A stretch of 27,894 bases of DNA, taken from positions 1 through 27,894 of the IMG/VR virus record IMGVR_UViG_3300042564_002035. The stretch is one strand, 5' to 3'. A model generated the notes under the pieces. It was not told the DNA's origin, searched no databases, and saw only the letters and a list, made by a program, of their open reading frames with translations. The position numbers and the translations under genes are program-made. Below are positions 12,664 through 20,271 of this stretch, in pieces. Origin of the DNA: a virus. Each line of letters starts with the position of its first letter. The stretch's first letter is position 1.

Positions 12664-13088
12664 TAATCCACGAACTCGCTAAAAAGGACGCTCAGTGGCG
12701 AAAAATGGCTTTACAAATTTGTAAATGCAAGGACTTAGCGGACGAGTTAGTTCAAAATATGTATATTAAATTATCGGAGAGGACTATTCCTGTCTCCGAC
12801 GGATATATTTTTGTAACTTTGAGATCATTATTTTATGACTCTCTTAAAAATAATGACATTTTAATCGACGATTTTAGTAAATTTGAGATTGAAGAGGAGG
12901 AATATAACGAGGGGATTGATTACAAGGAACTTTCAAAAGATTTAACCTGGTATGAAAGGACTCTTTTTGAACTCTCAACGCTACACGGTCAACGTGAACT
13001 CTCAAGACAAACCGGAATACACATTCAAACTATTCACAGAGTTAATAAAATGGTAAAAATTAAACTAAATGGCAAAAAGAAAAACTAA
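12660..13088 (+). CDS. ECF-like sigma-70 family factor
   Basis: A 142-residue protein. Residues 5-40 (ELAKKDAQWRKMALQICKCK, DLADELVQNMYIKL) and 51-64 (FVTLRSLFYDSLKN) look like sigma region 2. An acidic linker follows (EIEEEEYNEG). Residues 96-135 (TWYERTLFELSTLHGQREL, SRQTGIHIQTIHRVNKMVK) form a region-4 helix-turn-helix. I chose the TTG at 12660 because it keeps the full first helix and overlaps the upstream stop; an internal ATG would cut region 2. The likely role is to direct host RNA polymerase to phage late promoters: terminase and structural genes start just downstream. Confidence 0.72.
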   Translation: MIIHELAKKDAQWRKMALQICKCKDLADELVQNMYIKLSERTIPVSDGYIFVTLRSLFYDSLKNNDILIDDFSKFEIEEEEYNEGIDYKELSKDLTWYERTLFELSTLHGQRELSRQTGIHIQTIHRVNKMVKIKLNGKKKN

Positions 13089-13446
13089 AAAAGAAATTCA
13101 AGGATTGGGCGACGTAGTTGCTGCCGTAACCTCAGCCGTTGGGATTGAGCCTTGCGATAATTGCAAAGACAGACAATTCTCTTTAAACCGACTTTTTAAC
13201 TTTAAAAAAGTAAAATCGGAAATGACTCCAAATGATAAGGAGCATTTTAGAATATTCTTAGACGTAAAAGGTCAAAGGATTATCGAGGGAAGACGAACTG
13301 AGTTAGTTTTTGAGGACGTTGACTATTTAAACGGACTTTATAAATTCTATTTTGGAATTGATAATTCAAATTGCCCGAATTGCTCCAAAGTTCACGAAAC
13401 GATTATCAAAGACTTATTTAAATTATACAGTTTTGAAAGTAACTAA
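13069..13446 (+). CDS. CxxC-containing hypothetical protein
   Basis: A 125-residue basic protein with two CxxC pairs, Cys29/Cys32 (EPCDNCKDR) and Cys102/Cys105 (NCPNCSKVH), which could together bind a zinc ion. The start, GLGDVVAAVTSAVGIEPC, is of a kind often found between sigma-like and terminase genes of Bacteroidetes phages. It overlaps the sigma gene by 20 bases. A role in late transcription or packaging is only suggested by position. Confidence 0.6.
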   Translation: MAKRKTKKEIQGLGDVVAAVTSAVGIEPCDNCKDRQFSLNRLFNFKKVKSEMTPNDKEHFRIFLDVKGQRIIEGRRTELVFEDVDYLNGLYKFYFGIDNSNCPNCSKVHETIIKDLFKLYSFESN

Positions 13447-13660
13447 AAAACAACAACAAGCCGAATTTTATCAATTCCTCGATGCTATAATCGAAAACGC
13501 ACCAGCAGACCTCTCAGTGAACGAAATTTGGATGCCGGACAACTTATTCAAGTTATTAAAAACGAAGTCTTATAAGGGGTTTAAAATGTTTACTTCGATG
13601 TTTTTAAAAGATAACGAGGTAATTTTGGGGAGATATAAAGGAGAGGCTCAAATTAATTAG
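13433..13660 (+). CDS. Small hypothetical protein
   Basis: Seventy-five residues if begun at the TTG at 13433 (LKVTKKQQQAEFYQFLDAII...). A longer in-frame start at 13352 would lie deep inside the upstream gene and give an unlikely N-terminus. The body (LSVNEIWMPDNLFKLLKTK, SYKGFKMFTSMFLKDNEVI) appears alpha/beta. Function unknown; it ends 17 bases before the small terminase gene. Confidence 0.5.
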   Translation: MKVTKKQQQAEFYQFLDAIIENAPADLSVNEIWMPDNLFKLLKTKSYKGFKMFTSMFLKDNEVILGRYKGEAQIN

Positions 13661-13677
13661 TTAATTTGTGTTAAATT

Positions 13678-13974
13678 ATGGATAAAAGAAAATTAAACGG
13701 AGGACATTCAACCAAAGCGACAAGACCGGACGATAAAAGATTAATGACAAAGTCCGAAATGCAAGACACTTACGAGAGATTGAAACCTTTTTTACCAGAG
13801 GCGATATTACAACTCGAGGCAGCGATGCAAGCCGGAGAAAAATGGGCGATTGAATTATGGTTTAAATACTTCTTTGGAATGCCAAAACAAACTATCGATC
13901 AGCATATAAGTATTGAGAAACCGATTTTTAATTCCTTAGACTTAGATGTTCCAGAAAACAACGGCACAGAGTAA
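13678..13974 (+). CDS. Terminase small subunit candidate
   Basis: Ninety-eight residues: a basic N-terminus (KRKLNGGHSTKATRPDDKRL), helices (ETYxRLKPFLPEAILQLEAAM-like region) and KWAIELWFKYFFGMPKQTID. Helical proteins with a GGHSTK start and a Y/FGxPKQ motif directly before terL are typical small terminase or TerS-like proteins in Bacteroidetes phages, which recognise the packaging site. It overlaps terL by 29 bases. The role is inferred from context and general pattern. Confidence 0.65.
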   Translation: MDKRKLNGGHSTKATRPDDKRLMTKSEMQDTYERLKPFLPEAILQLEAAMQAGEKWAIELWFKYFFGMPKQTIDQHISIEKPIFNSLDLDVPENNGTE

Positions 13975-15109
13975 AATTGCCAAACTAAGAAAACGAGTTC
14001 GGATTGTGCAAGGTGGGACGAGTAGTTCCAAAACGTTTTCGATATTGCCATTACTTATAACTTACGCTATTCAAAATCCATTTTCGGAGATAAGTATAGT
14101 TAGTGAGTCAATCCCTCATTTAAAACGTGGAGCTTTAAAAGACTTCCAAAAGATAATGTTATTAACTGACAATTATCGAGATGCTAATTTCAACCGCTCA
14201 TCATTAAAATATACATTCTCGAATAATTCCTATATTGAATTTTTCAGCGTCGACCAACCCGATAAATTAAGAGGAGCAAGGCGTGATATTTTATTTGTAA
14301 ACGAGTGCAATAATATCGACTTTGAAAGCTATCAGCAACTCGCAGTCCGTACTAAAAAATTTATCTATTTAGACTACAACCCAACGAATGAGTTTTGGGT
14401 GCAAACGGAACTATTAAACGATGAGGACTCCGACTTTGTTATTTTGACGTACAAAGATAACGAGGCACTCGATCCGGCAATCGTCAAAGAGATTGAGAAA
14501 GCAAAAGACAAAGCGAGTACCTCAACGTATTGGGCGAACTGGTGGAACGTTTACGGACTCGGTCAACTTGGATCACTTGAGGGAGTGATATTTCAAAATT
14601 GGGAGACAATCGACACAATACCTACGGAGGCGAAATTCTTAGGGAGTGGACTTGACTTTGGTTACTCAAATGATCCAACCGCTCACGTTGCTGTTTATGA
14701 TTACAATGGTAAAATTATAGTTGACGAGTTAATTTATAGCACCTCACTTTTGAACTCCGATATAATTCGACTAATGAAACAGGAACGCACCGCTCCAATT
14801 TGGGCGGACTCAGCCGAGCCAAAATCAATTGAGGAGATAAGACGAGCCGGATTTAATATTAAGCCGGTTGTCAAGGGAGCTGACTCAATCAATTACGGAA
14901 TTTCGGTATTACAACAAAAAGAAATCTTAGTCACTAAGTCAAGCACCAATTTAATAAAAGAGTTGAGGAGTTATAGTTGGGACGTTGACAAAACCGGTAA
15001 AAAATTAAACCGTCCTATCGACGAATTTAACCACGCAATTGACGCCTTGAGATACTTCGCTATGATGAGCCTCGCAATAAACAAATCGAGACGCGTAATA
15101 ATCACATAA
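13946..15109 (+). CDS. terL: Terminase large subunit
   Basis: A 387-residue packaging motor and nuclease. The ATPase has Walker A QGGTSSSKT (22-30), Walker B DILFVNEC (114-121; Glu120 catalytic) and the coupling motif IYLDYNPT (140-147). The RNase H-like nuclease has LDFGYSNDPTA (236-246, Asp237), ADSAEP (287-292, Asp288) and EFNHAIDALRY (360-370, Asp366). This is the Terminase_3 (PBSX-like) type. It pumps DNA into proheads through the portal encoded at 25593. The start codon lies in the end of the small subunit gene. It is unusually far from the portal and capsid genes. Confidence 0.96.
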   Translation: MFQKTTAQSKIAKLRKRVRIVQGGTSSSKTFSILPLLITYAIQNPFSEISIVSESIPHLKRGALKDFQKIMLLTDNYRDANFNRSSLKYTFSNNSYIEFFSVDQPDKLRGARRDILFVNECNNIDFESYQQLAVRTKKFIYLDYNPTNEFWVQTELLNDEDSDFVILTYKDNEALDPAIVKEIEKAKDKASTSTYWANWWNVYGLGQLGSLEGVIFQNWETIDTIPTEAKFLGSGLDFGYSNDPTAHVAVYDYNGKIIVDELIYSTSLLNSDIIRLMKQERTAPIWADSAEPKSIEEIRRAGFNIKPVVKGADSINYGISVLQQKEILVTKSSTNLIKELRSYSWDVDKTGKKLNRPIDEFNHAIDALRYFAMMSLAINKSRRVIIT

Positions 15110-15118
15110 TTTTTATAA

Positions 15119-15147
15119 ACAAAATCACTTTTTTTAGTTATATATAT
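15119..15147 (+). promoter_or_regulatory. Late promoter candidate, copy B
   Basis: ACAAAAT (15119-15125), three bases, seven T, A, GTTATA (15137-15142), TATAT, then the ATG of the tail chaperone gene. Spacing is identical to the other three copies. With GTTATA as -10, transcription would begin at or near the A of the ATG. Confidence 0.6.
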
Positions 15148-15840
15148 ATGAGAGTAGTAATTCCAACGGATTTAAAGGAGATTAAATTGTCTCAATATTT
15201 GAGATATTTAAAAGTATTAAAAGACAACCAGGACGATGAGACTTTTGTTTGCATTCAAATGGTTGCTATATTTTGTAACCTCAGCGTGGCCGATGTTATG
15301 AAAATACCCGTTAACGACTTCGCTGAAATAGTCGAAAATTTAGCTAAGGTATTGGATCAAAAACCCGAGAGAGTTAAGACGTTTAAAATGGACGGCGTTG
15401 AGTACGGATTTATCCCGAACTTAGATAAGATTACACTCGGAGAACACGCAACGATTGACTCGTTACTCGGTAGCGATGAGAACTTGGCTTTATTGATGTC
15501 GGTTTTATATCGTCCAATTACAAAAAAGGTAACGCCATTTTATCAGATTGAGGAATACGACGGAGACGAGAGCAAAGCCGAATTATTTAAGGACGTGAGA
15601 ATGGACGTTGTAACCGGAGCAATACTTTTTTTTTGGAGTTTAAGCAAGGAATTATTGAACAATATCCTATCGCATTTGGAGAGCAAATCGATGAGGGAGG
15701 GGAAATCTCTCGAGGAGGTTTTGGGGAGCGCTGGGGTTGGTATCAATCATTTGTTAGACTTTCACGAGAACTTGGACTCAAGCCTCGAGAAGTTGGAAGC
15801 GAGCCTCTTCACGAGTCACTCACGTTATTATCTTACTTAA
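15148..15840 (+). CDS. Tail assembly chaperone, short form (G-like)
   Basis: A 230-residue protein: KLSQYLRYLKVLKDN, a helical middle, then GVEYGFIPNLDKITLGEH and VLYRPITKKVTPFYQIEEY. These blocks are characteristic of a Bacteroidetes phage protein family thought to act as tail assembly chaperone. Residues 154-163 (VVTGAILFFW region) contain the nine-T run where a -1 shift would lead into the overlapping frame 15633-15893. As with lambda gpG/gpGT, the short form would be abundant and bind the tape measure. The tape measure gene is 4.4 kb downstream rather than adjacent, which weakens the call slightly. Confidence 0.6.
   Translation: MRVVIPTDLKEIKLSQYLRYLKVLKDNQDDETFVCIQMVAIFCNLSVADVMKIPVNDFAEIVENLAKVLDQKPERVKTFKMDGVEYGFIPNLDKITLGEHATIDSLLGSDENLALLMSVLYRPITKKVTPFYQIEEYDGDESKAELFKDVRMDVVTGAILFFWSLSKELLNNILSHLESKSMREGKSLEEVLGSAGVGINHLLDFHENLDSSLEKLEASLFTSHSRYYLT
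15627..15633 (+). other. -1 ribosomal frameshift slippery site
   Basis: In the zero frame the codons are CTT TTT TTT TGG, giving the canonical T_TTT_TTT heptamer within a run of nine T (15626-15634). A one-base slip leads to TTG GAG at 15633, the first codons of a frame open to 15893. Confidence 0.65.
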
Positions 15841-15893
15841 TCGACGAAAGCAAAGAAGAGGCAAAACAAATTAAAAATCACTTTAAAAAATGA
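15633..15893 (+). CDS. Tail assembly chaperone, frameshift extension (T-like)
   Basis: An 86-residue frame overlapping the previous gene by 208 bases and starting at the slip site, with only a TTG and no leader of its own. It encodes EEGGEISRGGFGERWGWYQSF-like sequence (the FGERWGWYQSF part is distinctive), then LHESLTLLSYLIDESKEE. A G-rich FGxxWGWYxxx...LHExLxxLxYxxD pattern is what these chaperone T domains look like in Bacteroidetes phages. Read by -1 frameshifting it gives a fusion of 162 plus 86 residues. The fusion would recruit tail tube subunits to the tape measure. The next gene overlaps its stop by 4 bases. Confidence 0.62.
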   Translation: MEFKQGIIEQYPIAFGEQIDEGGEISRGGFGERWGWYQSFVRLSRELGLKPREVGSEPLHESLTLLSYLIDESKEEAKQIKNHFKK

Positions 15894-16354
15894 GAGCATT
15901 TTATCAGGCAATAGAATATATTAAGAGTACGTTGGAAAACGCGCCACTTTTAAATACAATCACTCACGGCACAGACATAATCGACAATGTTAAAAAAAAT
16001 ATTTTTCCGCTTGCTCATATTAATATCCTCAGCTCTTCGATTAATAACGGAGTTGTCAATTTTACTTTCGAGGTGGCTGTTGTCGATATTCGTAATATTT
16101 CAAAGATAAACGCAAACGATAAATTTTTAGGTAACGATAACGAACTTGACAACCTCAACACTTGTCACGCAATCCTCAACTATATGATTACTCAAATGAG
16201 ATTGCAAAGAAGTGACGACGATATTGAACTTCAAAACGATCCAACTTTACAACCGATATTATTAGCGTTTACAAATGCGCTTGACGGTTGGAAATGTGAT
16301 ATTGAAATAAGCGTTCCGAATAACGATTTTACTGTTTGCGATTTTGGAGACTAA
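15890..16354 (+). CDS. Putative tail terminator / tail completion protein
   Basis: A 154-residue protein: MRAFYQAIEYIKSTLENAP, FPLAHINILSSSINNGVVNF, then DNELDNLNTCHAILNYMI and NALDGWKCDIEISVPN. A first helix, a beta hairpin with IFPLAHI, and a GWxxxIEISxPN end are shared by a family of siphophage completion proteins encoded beside a gp10-like connector protein. Such proteins cap the tail tube or join it to the head. The assignment rests on pattern and on the adjacent gp10-like gene. Confidence 0.5.
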   Translation: MRAFYQAIEYIKSTLENAPLLNTITHGTDIIDNVKKNIFPLAHINILSSSINNGVVNFTFEVAVVDIRNISKINANDKFLGNDNELDNLNTCHAILNYMITQMRLQRSDDDIELQNDPTLQPILLAFTNALDGWKCDIEISVPNNDFTVCDFGD

Positions 16355-16868
16355 ATTTGTACAGCAAGCGCTCAACGAGTTCGGTGCGTCCGTAGTTGAG
16401 AGAGCGAGACAAAATTTAAAAACCGGAGGACGCTACGGAACGCACAACGCATCCGGCCAATTATCGAAGTCCTTAGACTACAAAGCCAAAGAGAATAAAA
16501 ATTCGATTGAGTTTGACTTTTACGCTGAGAGTTATTGGAAGGAGTTGGACTTTGGAACGAAAGGAAGTGAGTCAAGTGCGAAAGCTCCGAACTCTCCATA
16601 TAAAGCAAACGCATCAAGGGGTGCGATTGATAAGTGGGTAATCCGCAAAGGCATTCAAGGAGTGCGAGGCGCTGGAGGTCAATTTGCAAATCGTCGAATG
16701 ATGGTGACGTCAATCACGAACTCGATAAATAGAACGGGAACTTTTGAGACTCGGTTTTTTAGAAATGCGTTTGACTTAGAGTATAAAGATTTTAATAATA
16801 ATATAGTTGAAAAATACGGCTTAGATTTGGAGGCGTTTTTAAGATTTACACTAAAAGATAATTTATAA
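16344..16868 (+). CDS. HK97 gp10-like connector / neck protein
   Basis: A 174-residue protein from a TTG start that overlaps the previous stop by 11 bases. It begins METKFVQQALNEFGASVVERA with RQNLKTGG and GQLSKSLDYKAK, then YAESYWKELDFGTKGS. A helix followed by SGxLxxSL and Y...xFGT is the hallmark order of HK97-gp10-like neck proteins. It probably joins head and tail or finishes the tail. It has a very basic middle (PNSPYKANASRG, RRMMVTS). Confidence 0.65.
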   Translation: METKFVQQALNEFGASVVERARQNLKTGGRYGTHNASGQLSKSLDYKAKENKNSIEFDFYAESYWKELDFGTKGSESSAKAPNSPYKANASRGAIDKWVIRKGIQGVRGAGGQFANRRMMVTSITNSINRTGTFETRFFRNAFDLEYKDFNNNIVEKYGLDLEAFLRFTLKDNL

Positions 16869-17975
16869 ATGAAAGTAGTTGAAATAAGAAGTCCGTTTAT
16901 AATTCAAGTCAATGAGCCGACTCAGTTGGGATCAAAGATTGAAGTTTTTATTTGGCGCAATGGAGACACAGAGCCAACGACTCCGACATACACACTAAGC
17001 AAGCCAATACCAACAACAAATCAAAGATTGACGAGTTATAATGTATCAAATTTTGTCAAAGAGTACGTCGATAATATTGCACCTCAATACACTAACGCTG
17101 TTGGATTTGATTACCAAGAAAATTATGCTTTATTTAAAGTGAAACGCTATTGGGATAACGCCGGAGTTTATACATTATTGGATACAAATACTTACGTTGG
17201 CGTTAATGGTTTTACCAATTATATTGACGGAATACAATATGCAGACAATACTCAAATTAAATTGCTATTCAATCCGGAGATAAAAAACAACTATCAAATA
17301 CAAAGCACTTATCCTGAGGACACAATTCAATATTTAAACGTCTTAGTAGATTTTCAAACTGACGCAGATATTTTAGAGGTTATTTATTCTCGAATTGACG
17401 GAACTTCTTACGATTTCACTTTTACTTACGACGATATGACTGGGATTTATCTTTTTAAAATTCCAATATCTTTGGCGAAAGTTGATCCTGAATTTATTAA
17501 TGGTTGCAATGTTAGAATATCATTCACTCCAGAGGGCGAAAGTCCAATTACAAATGATTTAATTACTTACCCAATTTGCGAGCCAAAATATACGCCGGTA
17601 CTTTGTGACTTTATTAATCGTCACGGAGGTTGGCAGACACTAACTTTTTACAAAGCTCAAACCAATACGGCGACAGCTAAAAGCGACGAATATAAATTGA
17701 TGCCAAAAGAAGTCGATTATAATCCACTTAGAGGTCAAAGCAAATCGTTTAATATTCAAGGATCTCAAAACGTTATTTTAAATACCGGTTGGGTTGACGA
17801 GAATTATAGCGAATTGATAACGGACTTACTTTTAAGCGAGACGATTTTATTAGACCGCAAACCGGCCAATTTAAAAACTCAAAGCTCTGAATTGAAAACC
17901 AAGCTAAAAAATAGAATGATTAATTACACAATGGAGTTTCAATATAATTTCAATTTAATTAATGACGTAATATGA
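16869..17975 (+). CDS. Virion structural protein
   Basis: A 368-residue, largely beta protein (VVEIRSPFIIQVNEPTQLGS at the start; FIWRNGDTEPTTPTYTLSKP). It has no signal or membrane segment. The N-terminal RSPFIIQVNE block and the C-terminal NYTMEFQYNFNLINDVI block suggest a structural tail-associated protein of the kind that recurs in Bacteroidetes siphophages. It overlaps the next gene by 4 bases. The exact place in the virion is not clear; tail or baseplate is likely. Confidence 0.6.
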   Translation: MKVVEIRSPFIIQVNEPTQLGSKIEVFIWRNGDTEPTTPTYTLSKPIPTTNQRLTSYNVSNFVKEYVDNIAPQYTNAVGFDYQENYALFKVKRYWDNAGVYTLLDTNTYVGVNGFTNYIDGIQYADNTQIKLLFNPEIKNNYQIQSTYPEDTIQYLNVLVDFQTDADILEVIYSRIDGTSYDFTFTYDDMTGIYLFKIPISLAKVDPEFINGCNVRISFTPEGESPITNDLITYPICEPKYTPVLCDFINRHGGWQTLTFYKAQTNTATAKSDEYKLMPKEVDYNPLRGQSKSFNIQGSQNVILNTGWVDENYSELITDLLLSETILLDRKPANLKTQSSELKTKLKNRMINYTMEFQYNFNLINDVI

Positions 17976-20128
17976 TTTTAAATTTAGCTTTATTTTTAGA
18001 GACTAACGCTTTAATCGACCAAACTCAAGGCTATATCAATTCATTTATTGACAGAGTTCGAGCCAATGGAGGGACTTTTGAGAATTATAATTGCTTAAAT
18101 ACTCAACTTCATTCTTTGGGTGGAGTGTTTGGAGTTAGTAATCAATACCAAAGGACGGATTTATTCAACGATGAGACTATCTCAATCACTCAAGTGATCC
18201 AAGACGTCAAAGATATAAGTCTAATTTTTACCAATTTTACTAAAAGTTTCTCAATTCCGGCAACCGATGAGAATAATAGACTCTTTAAACACTATTATAA
18301 CTACGATATTGACGGAGGTTTTGATGCGAGAATTAAGATAAACGCCTATATCGAGATTGATGCCAACCGATTTAACAGCGGAAAGGTCAAACTGGAGGGC
18401 GTTGAAATGAAAAATAACCAACCTTACGCCTATAAAATTACTTATTACGGCGATACTGTTAACCTAAAAGACAAAATCGGAGAGGATAAATTGAACGCTT
18501 TGCCTTTGTCTCAATACAATTTGGCATATAATAATACTACGGTTAAGACTAAATTCCAAGCCAACCCAGCGACAACCGATGTAATCGCGCCTTTTATCTC
18601 GCACACAAACCGATTTTATTACGATAGCTCAAGCGGACACGGTGAGGACATTCACAACTTATATTATCAAAGCGGAAGCGGACACAATCACGGACTTTTG
18701 TGGAATGACTTAAAATATGCTATTCGATTGGATGCAATTATCAAAGCTATTGGCATTCAATACGGGTTGACTTTTAGCGATGACTTTTTTAATAGTACAA
18801 ATTTAGACTATTATAATTTATTTATGTGGTTGCATAGAAGTAAAGGAGCTGTTCAAGGAGCTGAGGCTAATATATTCCCTCCGGAATTAATTACGACTTT
18901 CCCTTTTGGAAATATATTATCCGTAGGCTCGGGAGAATATGACGCAACCGCAAATTTTAGTATTACTACAACTTCAGCGAGTGACTATAGATTTTCAATT
19001 TTTAGAAACGGAGCTTTGTGGTTTCAAAGCAATACTTTAAACTCAAGCGTTTCAAATGTCCCTATGATTAATTTAAACGAGGCGGGCAATTATCAATTTT
19101 TTATACAAAGTCAGCCAGTTATTACGATAACAAATGTTAGAATTAATTTAGGATATTTTGCACCTGACGGAGTTGGAGGAATTGAGGAGAGATTTACAAC
19201 TTACGACGCCTCAACTTTCAACACAAATTCCACATTTATTTTTGATATTGCTCAACAAATTCCGGAGATAAAAGTAATTGATTTTTTAAGCGGTATTTTT
19301 AAAATGTTTAATTTGACGGCTTACGTTGAAAATGGAATTACAGTTGTAAAAACTTTAAACGATTTTTATAATACGGCAGACGTTTACGACATAACGCAAT
19401 ATATCAAAGTCGATAGCAATAGCGTAAACACGGCCTTACCATTTAAACAAATTGAGTTCGGCTTTGAAGACACAAAAACATTACTGGCATTAAAACACGC
19501 TCAGCAATTCAATTACGATTGGGCAAAGGAGATTTATAATGAAGTACCGGAAATTGAGGGGGAAATTTACAAAGTGACTCTTCCGTTTTCTCATTTTAAA
19601 TATGAGAGACTATTCGACGTAAACGCTCCGACAACTCCTTTAAAAATTCAGTGGGGATATTCGGCAAACGATAATTTTAACGCAGCAACCGGACATTATG
19701 AGGCCGAACTTGGAAAGCCACTTTTATTTTATCCGATATTAGTGACGGGAGTTCCAAATATGAGTTGGAGACCGACAACCTCAAGTCACGAAAATATTAC
19801 CTCTTATATTGCGCCGTCAAATTCTCGAAGTTTTGATCCGAATGTAAGTAAGTCAAATATTAATTTTAAGGCGGAGCTTAACGAGTGGACTTTTACTAAT
19901 GAATTTACCGATACTCTATTTTTAAAATATTATCAGGATTACATTTTACAAGTTTTCAATCCTAAAAATAGACTGACAAAAATCAAAGCGATTTTACCTT
20001 TGTCAATTCTTTTAAATTATAAGTTAAATGATAGGTTTAAAATTGTGGATCGTCTTTTTAGAATAAATAAAATTACTACTAACTTAACAACCGGAGAGAG
20101 TGATATGGAACTCTTAAACGAATTATGA
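17972..20128 (+). CDS. Large tail structural protein (baseplate / distal tail candidate)
   Basis: A 718-residue protein. Near the start is INSFIDRVRANGGTFENY, a motif seen in many Bacteroidetes virion proteins. Then come LFNDETISITQVIQDVKDIS and FTKSFSIPATDENNRLFKHY, a combination typical of large tail proteins in this phage group. Middle regions are rich in Asn, Tyr, Phe and Thr and probably beta-structured; the end is DRLFRINKITTNLTTGESDM. It ends by a 4-base overlap with the small gene at 20125. Tail tip or tail-hub function is likely. Confidence 0.6.
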   Translation: MILNLALFLETNALIDQTQGYINSFIDRVRANGGTFENYNCLNTQLHSLGGVFGVSNQYQRTDLFNDETISITQVIQDVKDISLIFTNFTKSFSIPATDENNRLFKHYYNYDIDGGFDARIKINAYIEIDANRFNSGKVKLEGVEMKNNQPYAYKITYYGDTVNLKDKIGEDKLNALPLSQYNLAYNNTTVKTKFQANPATTDVIAPFISHTNRFYYDSSSGHGEDIHNLYYQSGSGHNHGLLWNDLKYAIRLDAIIKAIGIQYGLTFSDDFFNSTNLDYYNLFMWLHRSKGAVQGAEANIFPPELITTFPFGNILSVGSGEYDATANFSITTTSASDYRFSIFRNGALWFQSNTLNSSVSNVPMINLNEAGNYQFFIQSQPVITITNVRINLGYFAPDGVGGIEERFTTYDASTFNTNSTFIFDIAQQIPEIKVIDFLSGIFKMFNLTAYVENGITVVKTLNDFYNTADVYDITQYIKVDSNSVNTALPFKQIEFGFEDTKTLLALKHAQQFNYDWAKEIYNEVPEIEGEIYKVTLPFSHFKYERLFDVNAPTTPLKIQWGYSANDNFNAATGHYEAELGKPLLFYPILVTGVPNMSWRPTTSSHENITSYIAPSNSRSFDPNVSKSNINFKAELNEWTFTNEFTDTLFLKYYQDYILQVFNPKNRLTKIKAILPLSILLNYKLNDRFKIVDRLFRINKITTNLTTGESDMELLNEL

Positions 20129-20271
20129 TAAATAATATTTTAGAAATGCTCAAACACGCAGAGCAATACGAAAACAATGAAATAATCGCATCCGCCAAAG
20201 GAAAATATGAACTTCCAAAATCTTATTTACAAATATTTAAAAAAGCACTCAAATGGCAATTGAAAAAATAA
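20125..20271 (+). CDS. 48-residue hypothetical protein between tail genes
   Basis: MINNILEMLKHAEQYENNEI, then IASAKGKYELPKSYLQIFKK and ALKWQLKK. Helical and basic at the end. Its ATG is within the stop of the large tail gene (ATGA) and its end overlaps the tape measure by 19 bases. The two overlaps argue that it is translated. Function unknown; possibly a small tail chaperone. Confidence 0.5.
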   Translation: MINNILEMLKHAEQYENNEIIASAKGKYELPKSYLQIFKKALKWQLKK

